From: Gracilariopsis chorda
Taxonomy: Eukaryota; Rhodophyta; Florideophyceae; Gracilariales; Gracilariaceae
Reading direction: 5' to 3'
Length of the DNA: 64,000 nt
Assembly (NCBI GenBank): GCA_003194525.1
Contig: NBIV01000058.1
Span: 62,001-126,000, forward strand
Shown: positions 11,611 to 22,301 of the stretch, one piece after another
How positions within the stretch are numbered: the stretch's first letter is position 1
Layout: each line of letters begins with the position of its first letter
Program-made: the position numbers and the translations under genes
The notes under the pieces: generated by a model
What the model saw: the letters and a program-made list of their open reading frames with translations, nothing else
What the model was told of the DNA's origin: nothing
Database searches by the model: none

Positions 11611-14459
11611 TAGAGGTATATAATCTTGAACCCAGATAGCCCGACTTTTCTACCTTTAGCTATTCGGAGATGACCCTCGAAGAAAATTATACGATTTACT
11701 TCCGATCCTGAATAAAACAAACTGTAACTCGCCACATTGGATGATAGATAAGCGCCATATACATTCTTCTACAGAGAAAATGGTTGAGAAAGAGGAAATT
11801 TTTTAACTTTCTAACTGTTATCGGACGTGTTTGAATGATACCATTGATTTCTTGTATCAAATGCATGGAAGGCCGGACGGAGCTTGTACTGATTGCAAGC
11901 GTAACAAGACCACGAGATAAATTTTTACAGTAACCACCCTTCTTGGTGTCTTAGCCTTGAAAATTCGGCTTGTACCGTACTCAGCGTTTTTATATAGCCT
12001 TACCCAGTTTTTGTTTGTGCCGGCGTTTCTTTTTGCGCCATGCATTTCTTCACTTTACTTTATTTTCTCTTTTTCCATCCAAACGTTTGGTTTTAATGTA
12101 CAACGTTATTTTAGATCCATTAGAGACGTGTACTGGTCTAAAAAGCTAGTTGATATGATTGTTTCCTAATCTTCGGTTACGCTAAGATTTAGCAAAGTAC
12201 CTAGTCACAAAAGAAACGTTTTATGTGTGGTTAAACTGATAAACCCGATAGAAGGTCGAGAGAAGAAGGTACAGATTACTTGAGAAAACTCTGGATATGT
12301 AGTGTCTAATAGCAGCCCTAGTGTCCATCGGACCGTTGAACTCATATGAGGTCAAAACAATCAACTAAACCTTCAATTTTAGTTATTTTGATCCGATTTT
12401 TTGCCTTTCGTAGTCCGTAGAAGTTATGCAAATTTTTTTGTATAGCAAAAATTCTAAGCCTCTGTTGTTTATGCTCGTTGAGAAGCAGAAACATAAGAAA
12501 ACCAGATGGTTTAATAAAGATTTGCTTGAAAAATATGTCGAATGTACTACAAAGCTTCAGAAAACAACCTTTTTTCATATCAAAAACGTACTTTTGATTC
12601 AAGAACACCGTTTCTGACGCGTGTATGAAAGGTTGCAAACCTTCAAAAAATTATCATTTGGAGACATTACATCCGGGCGGATAGACACTATGCTGCAGCG
12701 TGAGAAAGGGATGTGTCACTAGCCTGTGGCACATAGATATTCTTTTAGATTCACTTTTATTTGAGAAGTTTTTATTAGGCGCCTCCTAGCTTCTACTATA
12801 GAGATTGGGCGTTGCGACAAGTATGACAGAAATTATCTCTCTGTGAGTGTAAGTTTTTGGATGTCTGTTTTAGAAAGTTAATTCATTATAACTATAGTTA
12901 CATTTTTCTGCTTAAATCTGACATGAATTTCAATTCTTTCTGTGTAGCAAAAGCTCAAATATCAATTTTTGCACCAAGCTGCTGAAGATATCAGAAAAAT
13001 ATGTCAGCTCAATGCGGCATTAATGCAAACTATTTCCAGAAAGAATAAGATATGATTTTCGCTTAAGAAATGCAATTTAAAAATCATTCTAATAAATATG
13101 CATCTGGCGTTTGTAAAGTATCCGGATAGCAAACGTTTTGTCGGCAGATTAAGCTCAACGTCAAAATGAAATAGGTATTGATAATGCGGGTTATTTGGCC
13201 TCAAAAATGTGTTATGCAATATCCAAACAACTGTGTTGCTGTTCTGAAACGGGTTCCATAAGAGAAAGACAAAAACTGCTAACGAGGCAGTCGTTTGACA
13301 TTTGTTCTATTTTCATTGGAAGATGTCGTAAAGTTTTGAAAGAATTGAATAAAAAACAATTCTTTGCTTTCATAAATTTGTGAATCATTGCATAGAAAAC
13401 ATTAGATACGTATATATAACTCTTATCAACGTCATGAGAAACACTACAATTGGACGTACTAAAACAAGTGATAAGGTTCAAGCATTGCTATCGCTTGAAA
13501 ACAACTTTTGCGGTGCTGCAATTTGACTAACGTTGTTTGTGTAAATGCACGGAAATCTGTAGAATGAGATATCACAACAGTGGTATGTTGTTGCGAAACA
13601 GTATACCATTGTCAGCATCTTGTGTCTGTGCGAATGCTTTTGTTAGCTTTGCATTGTTTGTATTGTACTTTTTATATCTTGCGTGTCTAATGCAAAATGC
13701 GATAAGTTACATCAGACTGTTGTCATTCTAATGCTACTCCTCGCTAGTTGGAGGCCTACTTAATTGGCTAATATGGTCTGCCGAGTTTCGAAGAGAGTGA
13801 GAAGGCATCGAAGTGTAAAGCAATTGTATTGTGTTCTGTTTCCTAACGCCGCTACTTTCGTTCCCCAGAACGAACCTTCGTCCTGCGACGAGGACCTATA
13901 GCACACGTACGATTGTACTTTCTTCGTGTTTATGGACAATTGAGCTAGGGGTTAGGTTTTTTACAGGTTTTTATAGGGTCCTGTATTAAAACTTGAATAA
14001 GGTTCTTCTTAATTAAATCCAATAAGCTTAGAAGAAGTGAGAGAAAAGGTCATGAAGTAGTTTCAGAATTTTTGAGCGCTTTTCAAGTTCTACATTTCTG
14101 GTTAACATTGATTTTCAGGTCGCACGTTTTGTGTCTCAAAAGAATTTGTCAACTTTTCCAGTTTTCTAATATGTTTTTAACTTTCCGTGCATATTGGCAA
14201 CTTCAATCCGCATAGGTACGTTGCGTTACTTCATTCATCTCGCTGGTCCTAGCAAACAGAAAAAGCAATAAAGCGCAGACATTGAAATTGGTTTCCTGCT
14301 AAGTTGTTGATACGAGAAGCAAATCACTTCAACGTTTTTCCGCACTTTAGTTTTGTTGTTCTTCAGCAAATCTTTTATTGCACGAATACAGAGCAATAGA
14401 GACTTTACGCCCAGCCAAATCTCCTAAAAATCTCGTATACAGAGCGTACACGAATTTAC
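11611..14459. other. AT-rich intergenic stretch, no supported gene
   Basis: About 2.8 kb of AT-rich sequence with only short frames (the longest about 100 codons at 12342-12638, minus, of low complexity). No motif, LTR or clear inverted repeat was recognised. It may contain regulatory sequence for the Myb-like gene to its right. Confidence 0.5.
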
Positions 14460-14585
14460 GTGACCGTCGTGGCCGAGAATTGTACCACGAATGCATACGA
14501 AATCTCGTCTGCGCTCTGGTTTCTACGAGAATCTTCTCGTACAGTCTGTGCGAAAGAGAGCGTGACGACGACTTCCGTCGACTAC

Positions 14586-15476
14586 ATGTCCACGATGAAC
14601 GACTCCCATTCAGCCGCAGATATCCCACGAAGCAAGCAGCAAAACCTCTCTGACGATGTAGAACCAACGTTTCCCAAACCAAAAGAGAGAGAAACCAGCG
14701 GAAACGACTCTAACTTTTCTTCTCATACAAAGCTTAAACGCTTTCGCGTTCCAGAAACTTTCGACTTGTTCCTTCTACGGGCTGTTCGGAAAAAAGACGC
14801 TCACATTCCAAAATGGGGAGAACTGGAATCCTTTTACGAAAGAGTTCTCGAAACGTTCTTAAAGCGCGTACCATCTACTGTTTTTATTTACATGAATCGC
14901 CCATCAACTAAGACTTTGATAGATAGATTCAAACGTCTTGTTTCTATGCGAAGAGCAGATAATACGAGAAGTATGGCATCTTCAGGAATAGCGGAAACAT
15001 ATGGAGAAAAAGAATCTTTGTTGGATGATTTAATACTAGAAATGGATGATAGAGCAGAGGCGACAAGGCTAATTAAAGAAGAGCAGAACATGAAAGAGCA
15101 GCGGTTAATACGAGCGGGTGAGTCCATAAGAGAGAGAGCGCTTAAGCGCTCAAGTATAACGGATCGTAGTGATAGTACCAGGAGTTAATAGTCAAAGGTA
15201 CCCGCCAAAAAAAGAATGAAGAACTCAAAACCATCAACTTCCGATGATGCAATCAGTACTTTTCTTATCGAGCAAGCTAAGGAGCGGCAGCGGCTGGATG
15301 CAGATCGCGTGGAAATAGAGCGGGAGAAGTTCGAATTACAACAGAAAGAATCTTTACAGCGTTTAAAACTTGATCAACAGCGTGTCGAGTTGGAAAAGCG
15401 CGAGCGTATGCAGGCAATGGAAGAACGAAACAAGGTTCTTAATATTAGGGACATATTGGGTCGTAAGTTACAGTAA
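14586..15476 (+). pseudogene. Myb/SANT-like DNA-binding protein, transposon type
   Basis: I start it at ATG 14586 (MSTMNDSHSAADIP); the open frame extends upstream to 14460 without another convincing start. A trihelix-like Myb/SANT core lies near residues 55-125: FDLFLLRAVRKKDAHIPKWG, then PSTKTLIDRFKRLVSMRRAD, then EKESLLDDLILEMDD. A charged coiled coil follows (ATRLIKEEQNMKEQRLIRAG; later EREKFELQQKESLQRLKLD). Two consecutive stops (TAA TAG, 15186-15191) cut the frame before the second coil, which continues in the same frame to 15476. Such Myb/SANT proteins commonly accompany PIF/Harbinger transposases (family knowledge), and one lies 4 kb away on the opposite strand. A host transcription factor is the alternative. 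ACA|GTAAGT at the very end resembles a splice donor. Confidence 0.55.
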
Positions 15477-15549
15477 GTACCACTGGGACGTCCTTGCTTC
15501 GGCGCCTTGGATGAAGATCGTGAGAGAAGTCATGCACACCGCGTGAAAG

Positions 15550-16377
15550 CAAGGGGGTGCGCCAGTTTCCGTGGATGGTGCAGAGTGTGAGTCATTCGCT
15601 ATGGAAATCGACACTGAGGAAGCTATCAAAGATATTCTAATGCTGGCTAGTGATTTTGTTGCGGAGGGTAGGCGTGGTGCCGGTGTCGATATTGCAACGA
15701 AGCTGGGGTTGGAGGAGTTTGCTGCACTTTTGGATAATGCGCCGCCCGGGATTGACGAACTTGTTGCGCTTACGCAGGCTATGAAACTCGTCAAGTTTGG
15801 CGATTTTGACCGCGTTGTCTTGGATACTGCGCCGACTGGTCACACGTTACGTCTGTGGAGTTGTCCAGAGTTTCTGGACACGTTTTTGGGAAAGGTTATT
15901 CGACTCAAGAACCGACTGGACTCATCGATTGACAAGCTGCGCAGTGTTATCGGTAGAAAGGATGGAAAACCTGATGAAGTAGATAAGGCTGCAAAAGAAG
16001 TACAACGATTGCGGGAGAACATGGAAGAGCTGAGGGACATGGTAAGAGATAAACAACGTACTCAGTATGCTGTTGTTACTGTGGCGACTGGTTTGGCTAT
16101 GGCGGAGAGTGAGAGGTTTGTAAAGTCGTTGAAGAAGGACGGTGTAATGGTTAAGAACCTTATTATCAATCAGATTATTGGCGATACTGCCGCTACCGTG
16201 TTCGTCAGACGTATTATTGACAATCAGTCTAAGTATATAGAACAGTTGCGTGAAGCTGGAGCTGAGAAGGAAATTGAGCTAACTGAAGTGCCTTATTTTG
16301 ACGTCGAGGTGCGTGGTACTTATGGTTTACAGGTTATGGCCAAATCTATGTTTTCTCCCATTGTCCAAGCGGACTGA
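15550..16377 (+). pseudogene. GET3: GET3/ArsA ATPase, 5'-truncated, P-loop missing
   Basis: The family are ATP-driven targeting factors for tail-anchored proteins (GET3) or arsenite-pump ATPases (ArsA). The open frame gives 268 residues from ATG 15571, and homology-like sequence (GAPVSVDG) begins slightly upstream near 15550. Visible features: FAMEIDTEEAIKDIL (residues 9-23), PGIDELVALTQAMKLV, switch II DTAPTGHTLR (85-94), a helical insert with charged residues, VVTVATGLAMAESERF, LIINQIIGD and EVRGTYGL near the end. The N-terminal GKGGVGKT P-loop and switch I Asp/His segment, about 70 residues, are absent. No upstream exon with a P-loop was found within 1.5 kb. The CxxC zinc motif of cytosolic GET3 is absent (FVRRIIDNQSKY instead), which points to the bacterial/plastid-like branch. 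Without a P-loop it cannot hydrolyse ATP, so I call it a truncated copy. Confidence 0.75.
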
Positions 16378-18296
16378 CGCCATGTAACTGATTAACGTGA
16401 CATGTTTTTCTTCACCACATCGTACACAATCCCTTCCATAGAAGACCTTCTATCAACAAGCAACGAGATGGCTTTGGCGAAATGGCCCAGTCATGAAGCA
16501 ACTGTTGTTGTTGCTCTGATCGAAATGGTATCGAACGATTAATGATGAAATGTATCCCAATGTCTGCTTGGAAATTGACAACCGATCCAAAAACTGAGTT
16601 TGGTCAGTTTGTTAAAAGAAGGAACAGATGGAGCGACTAACCGAACCAGAGCCAAAACGTTTCACCTTCTTATGGAACCGAACGTTCTGACTGTTATGGA
16701 ACGTCACCTGAATGCGATGTCTGCAAGATACATCTATCGGAGATTGTAAACTTTCGACTATGCTTAAGCGGGACAGATACGGTGACAGTGTTACATGTAG
16801 AGCATTGAAATGGTTTAACCCTACCACACGTGCTGTAGTTCTTGGCAACACCTTTGTCCGTAAAGGAATCGTTATCAGGATCGACCGTGGCAATAGATCA
16901 AGTCATAGTGGCGTTTGGGGTATAAACAATTGCACCACTTACTGGAAACAGACAGAGTCTTGGCACAATCGATGATTACAATCGTGGGTTAATAGCCGTT
17001 TTGCCGGTGGAGATCGGCCCAACACCGATCACACTTACCAGGGAGGGACCCATACGGTGTGAATCGATGGCAATATTCAGTTCCGGAAGTCTGAGAGCAA
17101 GGTTTCAGCATGTTCGTGGGATGGGCAGAGTGTGACAGCTTTGCAGCTACACTCTGCCTGGGGAGAGTGAAACGGACTCTACAGGGTTGTGGGGCTGCTA
17201 CGTAGGCCCGTTTAAAAACGGTAAGACCTCTAATGTGGAGGGCTTAGTGTAGCGAGGGGAGAGGCACCATGAGAATCTGTTGAGTCGCATTGACCGATGA
17301 ATAAAATGCGAGCACCGTTTCAATCATTCGCTTTCTCTTTTAGACGTAGGAAGGAGGGATCAAGGAGTGGAAAGCTGGGAAGGTGGGCATCCGCGGACGA
17401 CATGGAATGTAAAGAAAGCTACTGCTCTACACAAAAGCGAGAAGGGTGCTATGTCATAGCATGTCTGTTTCAGTCTTATTCTGCATTGAAAAGACTGCAC
17501 GTCTGATAGGCTTCATATCATTTTCAGTGCAGAGAATAACCCTTACCCACGCCAACAAACGAGCACAGCAAATTCACAACGTTCTTGTGCGGATGAAAGC
17601 CAGTTGCATCGAGGACATTCTCTCTCTCTCTTTTACGAACACGCATACATTAATTCCTCGTAGTGTGGGAGTTTGCTAAGAACCCCAACAACCCATAATA
17701 CTTACTCTTATACCGTAGCCTCGACCTACAAACTAGCAGCCGTGCTACACTCACTGGGCCACATATGATACGAAGAAAGTATTAGGTCCCGTAGTTGTCT
17801 TCAACCGCGGTCAAGAGTCCTTCCTCTACTTCGACGTTCTGGTTCCAAGGGTAGCCCACCTGTTTTGGTGCTTCCCATAGAAATCACGGCCACGCAGAGC
17901 ACTTAGCTTGTGGCGATGAATGTGTGCTGTTCGTTGAGAACGAGCATATCAAAGCTTCAATATGGGTAGTTTCACGTTTCATATCGTACTCCTTGGGCTT
18001 TTGACTTTAACAGTGGAACTGCTGAACCACAGTCTCTCATAACCTTGGGATAGATTAGGAGGTCAGGAGGACTGCTCTCCGTTGAGCACACCGGATGTAG
18101 ACTAGAAAGCATTCTCTTACTAGTACTTTCGGACCATAAACAAAAGCACCGAGCGCTTCTTTTTCTGACTTCTTCAACTTGGACAGGAAGTGACGACACC
18201 TATATACCTGTACATTAATATATCGGCCATCGCCATCGTACAGTCACGATAATGAAACAAGTTTGTGTTTCTGTTAATGGGCTAATGCAAGTCGTA
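16378..18296 (+). other. mostly non-coding; weak coding-like trace at 16660-17254
   Basis: Between about 16660 and 17254 several plus-strand segments look protein-like: CDVCKIHLSEIVNFRLCLSG, then IDDYNRGLIAVLPVEIGPTP, then SGSLRARFQHVRGMGRV, a TGA, then LWGCYVGPFKNGK. They are in different frames with stops, so any gene is dead; no family recognised. From 17260 to 18296 only short frames without motifs are present. Confidence 0.3.
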
Positions 18297-19281
18297 CTAG
18301 GAATCATCGAGCTCCGTCTTGATGACGGACCAGTATAAACTGGTCGTTTCGTGTTCTTTGAAGTCGCCATGACCGCTTGCGACTGCATTTCCCTCATAAA
18401 TAAACCTGTTCAGTACAAAACACATTTGGTCGCAAACGAAGTACATGAGATCACGAGAGTTAGAATTGTGGGTCGCTTTAGATGTGCTACATGACGCTGA
18501 GGCACATTGAAAATATGCAATGCATAGGATGCAAAAGGAAACTTACTCTGTTCCATCGACATTGTTCCATGGCCCACAATCGAAACCGTAAGGATCATCC
18601 GCAACTTCATGCAAATGCTTCATGCGTATCATCTGACCAATCTGGTTACCATCAAAGCCGATAGCAATGCCATGGAACCAACCAAATATGTTACGAAGAA
18701 GGAGGTCGCGTTGACCATACGAAATGAAGCTCCAGCCACGACTTCATGCACATGTCCGTACTTGGCCCCCGGGTGGAACCAGTCATTTGCGATCGCACCC
18801 TGCACGAAGAAAAAGGTGTGAATCTTATACGGTAGTTGATGTGGCCTGTTTAACAAGCCACATAAAACGTGGGCACCCAACGAATTGGCCATCACACAGA
18901 CCTTCTTCCTGTCCTCGGTAGCCTTCATTAGTTTACCAAGAACGCTCCCCATGACTTGACCCATTGTCTGTCCGCGTTTCATGTGCCTGCAAACACAAAG
19001 GTTTCAAATGGACGCATCACAGTGGTGAATATATTGTTAAGACCGCGGTTCTCAACCTCTTCCTGTGATTCTTTCTGACGTGCAACTTCGTGTTCTCGCT
19101 CAACAACGGTGTCCGGGTCGTCGTCGTCATCTTTATTGTCGTCAAAGCTTTCAACGACCAACATACGCATGGCTTGCTTGAGATCGTGTTCAAAGACACT
19201 CACATATTCGCCAATAGCATCAGTTCTTCTCAGATCTCGAAGGTAGACCGTCAGCTTATGTGGTTGTGAATGGACTCCCAT
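18297..19281 (-). pseudogene. alpha/beta-hydrolase-like gene, frame-broken, one likely intron
   Basis: The first segment (19281-18979) gives LTVYLRDLRRTDAIGEYVSV, then an acidic linker. The second (from 18982) contains CVMANSLGAHVLCGLL, a nucleophile elbow of the N-S-L-G-A-H type, followed by FFFVQGAIANDWF, the strand after it. The frame shifts again near 18680 to GIAIGFDGNQIGQ, then DDPYGFDCGPWNNVDGT. There the minus strand reads AGA|GTAAGT, and joining across a 60-nt GT-AG intron (18546-18487) restores the frame to DTSKATHNSNSRDLMYF, then CDQMCFVLNRF, ending at TAG 18297. At least two single-base frame changes separate the first three pieces, so it is either a pseudogene or has further introns I cannot place. 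Substrate unknown. Confidence 0.5.
18487..18546 (-). other. predicted 60-nt GT-AG intron
   Basis: On the minus strand the donor is GTAAGTTTCC and the acceptor ATGTAG. Removing it joins two coding-like segments in phase (the split codon becomes GAC). A nearer CAG acceptor gives an immediate stop, which favours the ATGTAG site. Confidence 0.45.
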
Positions 19282-19430
19282 TCACAACTATATAAGCTGA
19301 TAATACTACTAATAGTACAAACTGGTATTTTGGCCGAGTTCGAAGCTTTGCAACCGAAGTACACGCATCTGAGTGACGTTTGCCGCCTTTTTTCCTTCGA
19401 ACTCCTTACCTTGCCAGTACGCAAACGCTG

Positions 19431-20717
19431 TCACAAAGTGGAGTACACATCAAAACTCGGAGCATCACAATCAAAGTAATAGCTTGCCTGTCCTCCTTTC
19501 TCAATGCAGGTCTTGAAGTTCAGGAGCAAGGCAGACGCAATGTAAAAAAGTGCAACTGGAAATTGCCTCACACGTAGTAACTTAGAAAACGCATTCCTCG
19601 TCCATATCTGTTTCAAATCTTTGTAGTTCCATTCGACGGAAGTACGAATTGTATTCATCGCACAGTTGTACTTCAGATCATCTTCTGTTGCATTTTCCCT
19701 ATCGAAGGCAGTTTCAAGCCAGTTTCATAAACCAAACGCCGGATCTCCGTAAACGTAGTACTGAGTGCCTTCAATTACCAAAGATGATTCCATATTACTT
19801 TCAATATCACTTCTTTGCATCACATTCATGTCGTGACGGCGGCCAACTTCAGGTCCATATAAGTAGAAAATTAATCTATCAGGCGTAGATATAGTTAGGT
19901 ACTTCAAGCAATGTTTTCGCTTATGCCCCGAGAAGCAAGACCTTTGATTGCTTGCCAGTCCTCCAGGGCGGCACATTTCTATTTTTGTGCAATCAATGAA
20001 CCCAACACATCTGGGTACTGGAGATCCACGTCTACGTATGGCTTCAGAATAAATATGAGCGCGAGATTGTAGAAGTTCTGATTGCAAGTTAGTTACGAGA
20101 TGCCACTTATATTCCACAAACTTCTCTATTGCGTCCCAGAATATTTCACTGACGTGACTCTACCGCATTCCAAACATCGGTTCCATGTCATACCAAGTAT
20201 GTTTGCAGGATAAGCGTTTAAATAGTATGCAAGCAGCTGTGACTGCATCGCATTGATATCGGTTTCTGCTTGTATGGTGCAAGTGCCATCCTATTATCCT
20301 CAAAATGCGCCTTACATCGTTACGCCGAAAGCGAAAATCGTGTAGGCATTGCTCTTCAGACAGCGCGTTGATATTGAAAGTATAGTTACGAATTCTAAGC
20401 AAGCGATCCCTTATGTTTCGTAAGTCTGACTTTGCCCGTTTGAAGCGACGGCAAAGCGCTAGGAGTAAAGTAGGATCTTCTTCAAGTTTGTTGGCAAGAA
20501 AAACATGCCGCACGCAGGATTGTACGCGAATTTGAGTAGCTCCAATCGAATAATCTGTTTGGCGAACCATGAGAATCATGGTCGTTCCAAGATGGGCATG
20601 AAAAATATAGAGGCTCACGAGATTCTTTCCACGCTGTGTGCGTAAAGCAGTTTTTGCACTTCTCGGAAGTACCTCGTGGTACACTTCGTGGCATATGTGG
20701 CTACGAGCAAAATGCAC
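19431..20717 (-). pseudogene. PIF/Harbinger-type DDE transposase, two nonsense codons
   Basis: One minus-strand frame runs from 20717 to 19431 with only two stops (TAG at 20160-20162, and the stop ending at 19725), giving about 430 codons. The N-terminal part has FRFRRNDVRRILRIIGWHL, then QCDAVTAACILFKRLSCKHT and WYDMEPMFGMR. The catalytic core has GFIDCTKIEMCRPGG (first Asp), SGHKRKHCLKYLTISTPD, GPEVGRRHDMNVM, YVYGDPAFG (second Asp) and RTSVEWNYKDLKQIW (Glu). This is the DDE_Tnp_4/HARBI1-like fold of PIF/Harbinger elements, which cut and paste with a 3-bp target duplication (family knowledge). No terminal inverted repeats were identified. The long single frame suggests recent inactivation. 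Confidence 0.8.
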
Positions 20718-22301
20718 GAGAATTTGGTTTGCGTAAAGTCTCTAATGAAGACGATCTTTGTACAATGGAACTTGAGCGCAGTATCATGAATTTGGAATAC
20801 TCTTCGTAGAAGTTGTGTCACGCCTGCTATAACAGAGCTTGAGAAGAGATCACAAGGGTATCCTAGTAGTAAGGTAGGCTGAGATTATCTAGAGCTACAT
20901 GTATCATAGCTTCTGGGTCACTCTAAGAGGTCATGTCTGTAAAAATGTGTCGATAACATTATTCAAAAATTGAATTGTGTTTCGTGCAATGGCTTCGTGA
21001 ATGGATGTAAGTTTGCCAAATTGTTCTAAACCAACTCTAAAAATTTGGAGGAGTGTGTTGAAACTGAATGACGAAATCCCTTGCATCTGACGGATAGACA
21101 CTGGGGATATGGCCTAAGTTTCCGGTAATGTCATTGTTGTATGCAGGCGGTGTATCGTTCATCAACTCGTATTCCAAGCTGAAGCACGAGCTTCCACCTA
21201 GACTCCGGGAAGAAGTTCAAAGCCTGCGACTTTGGAGTCTTTGCGCTGGAGTTCTATCAAATCTTGCAGTTGCGCGGTCTCAACGGGCTTCACGTATAGT
21301 TAAGTGAAGTGCGGGGTACGCCTATATAGAACAATCTTCCCCTCACTTTTCGCGACTTTGTGTGTTTAGATGAAAGCGCAGTGCTAGATTAGAAGTTGAG
21401 GGGGTGCAACGGTCAGCTGCGAGTAGTTGCATTTTCAATTACGATTCTTCTTCAGTTACTGCTGTGTTTGTCATGCGACATCACGTCAGGTCGACATGAA
21501 ACGCAAAGAAAGCATCCCTGTTGGTATAACACTTTGTGACGTGCATTTGACATAAAGCGCGTAAATAGATGTTTGTGGTGTTGCACTATGCACTGGCCGC
21601 TCCTCCTCAGCAACTCAGAAGAACGAACTCAGCTAATGATGCACGCTTTTCACTGCGAGCAGTCAATGATTTACATGTGGAAGACCTCACGCTGACGGTG
21701 AAAACATCTGCTAACGTTTACGCATGCACCAACAGCATGCTTGCATACTAATCAAACCGAAAGACGAGTCACCAACCTGCACACCTAGGACCATTAATTC
21801 CAACATGCCAGGCTCATGTAACAACAAGCGTGCTGTCGATGACCATGTACCCGTTGCTTCGTGTCTCACTGTGCTCTCCTGGAAAACCCTGATATGGAGA
21901 GGGACCCAAAGACACGGTTAAACAATTCTTGCTTCAGCATACACACTCATGCTATTTTCCCTATACCTGTAGCATACGGGTTATCTTCATCCCTCTGAGA
22001 AACCCCGCTTCGAATGAAAACAAATAATTCCGAAAGTCTATGAGCGATAACAAAGGTAACGTGACCAGATAACTACTCGCCAGCAAAGTGTGCTACCACG
22101 TCCTCACTGTTCACCTAGGTAATGTTAACCCTTTGGCTCGTGTGCCTCTTATTCCGCAAATTCAGTCCAGGACAAAATCTCTTTCCAAATATTATATACA
22201 GTTACAGGGGCTTGTTTAAGATCTCCTGACATTTCAACAATAAGGTTAGAATAGCAGCAAGCTTCGCTACCTATACAGTTAGTGCCTCCTTCCGACAAGC
22301 C
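20718..22301. other. intergenic, no supported gene
   Basis: Short frames only (the longest under 70 codons). No domain, repeat or RNA gene recognised. The right end would hold the 3' untranslated region of the oxidase gene. Confidence 0.5.
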
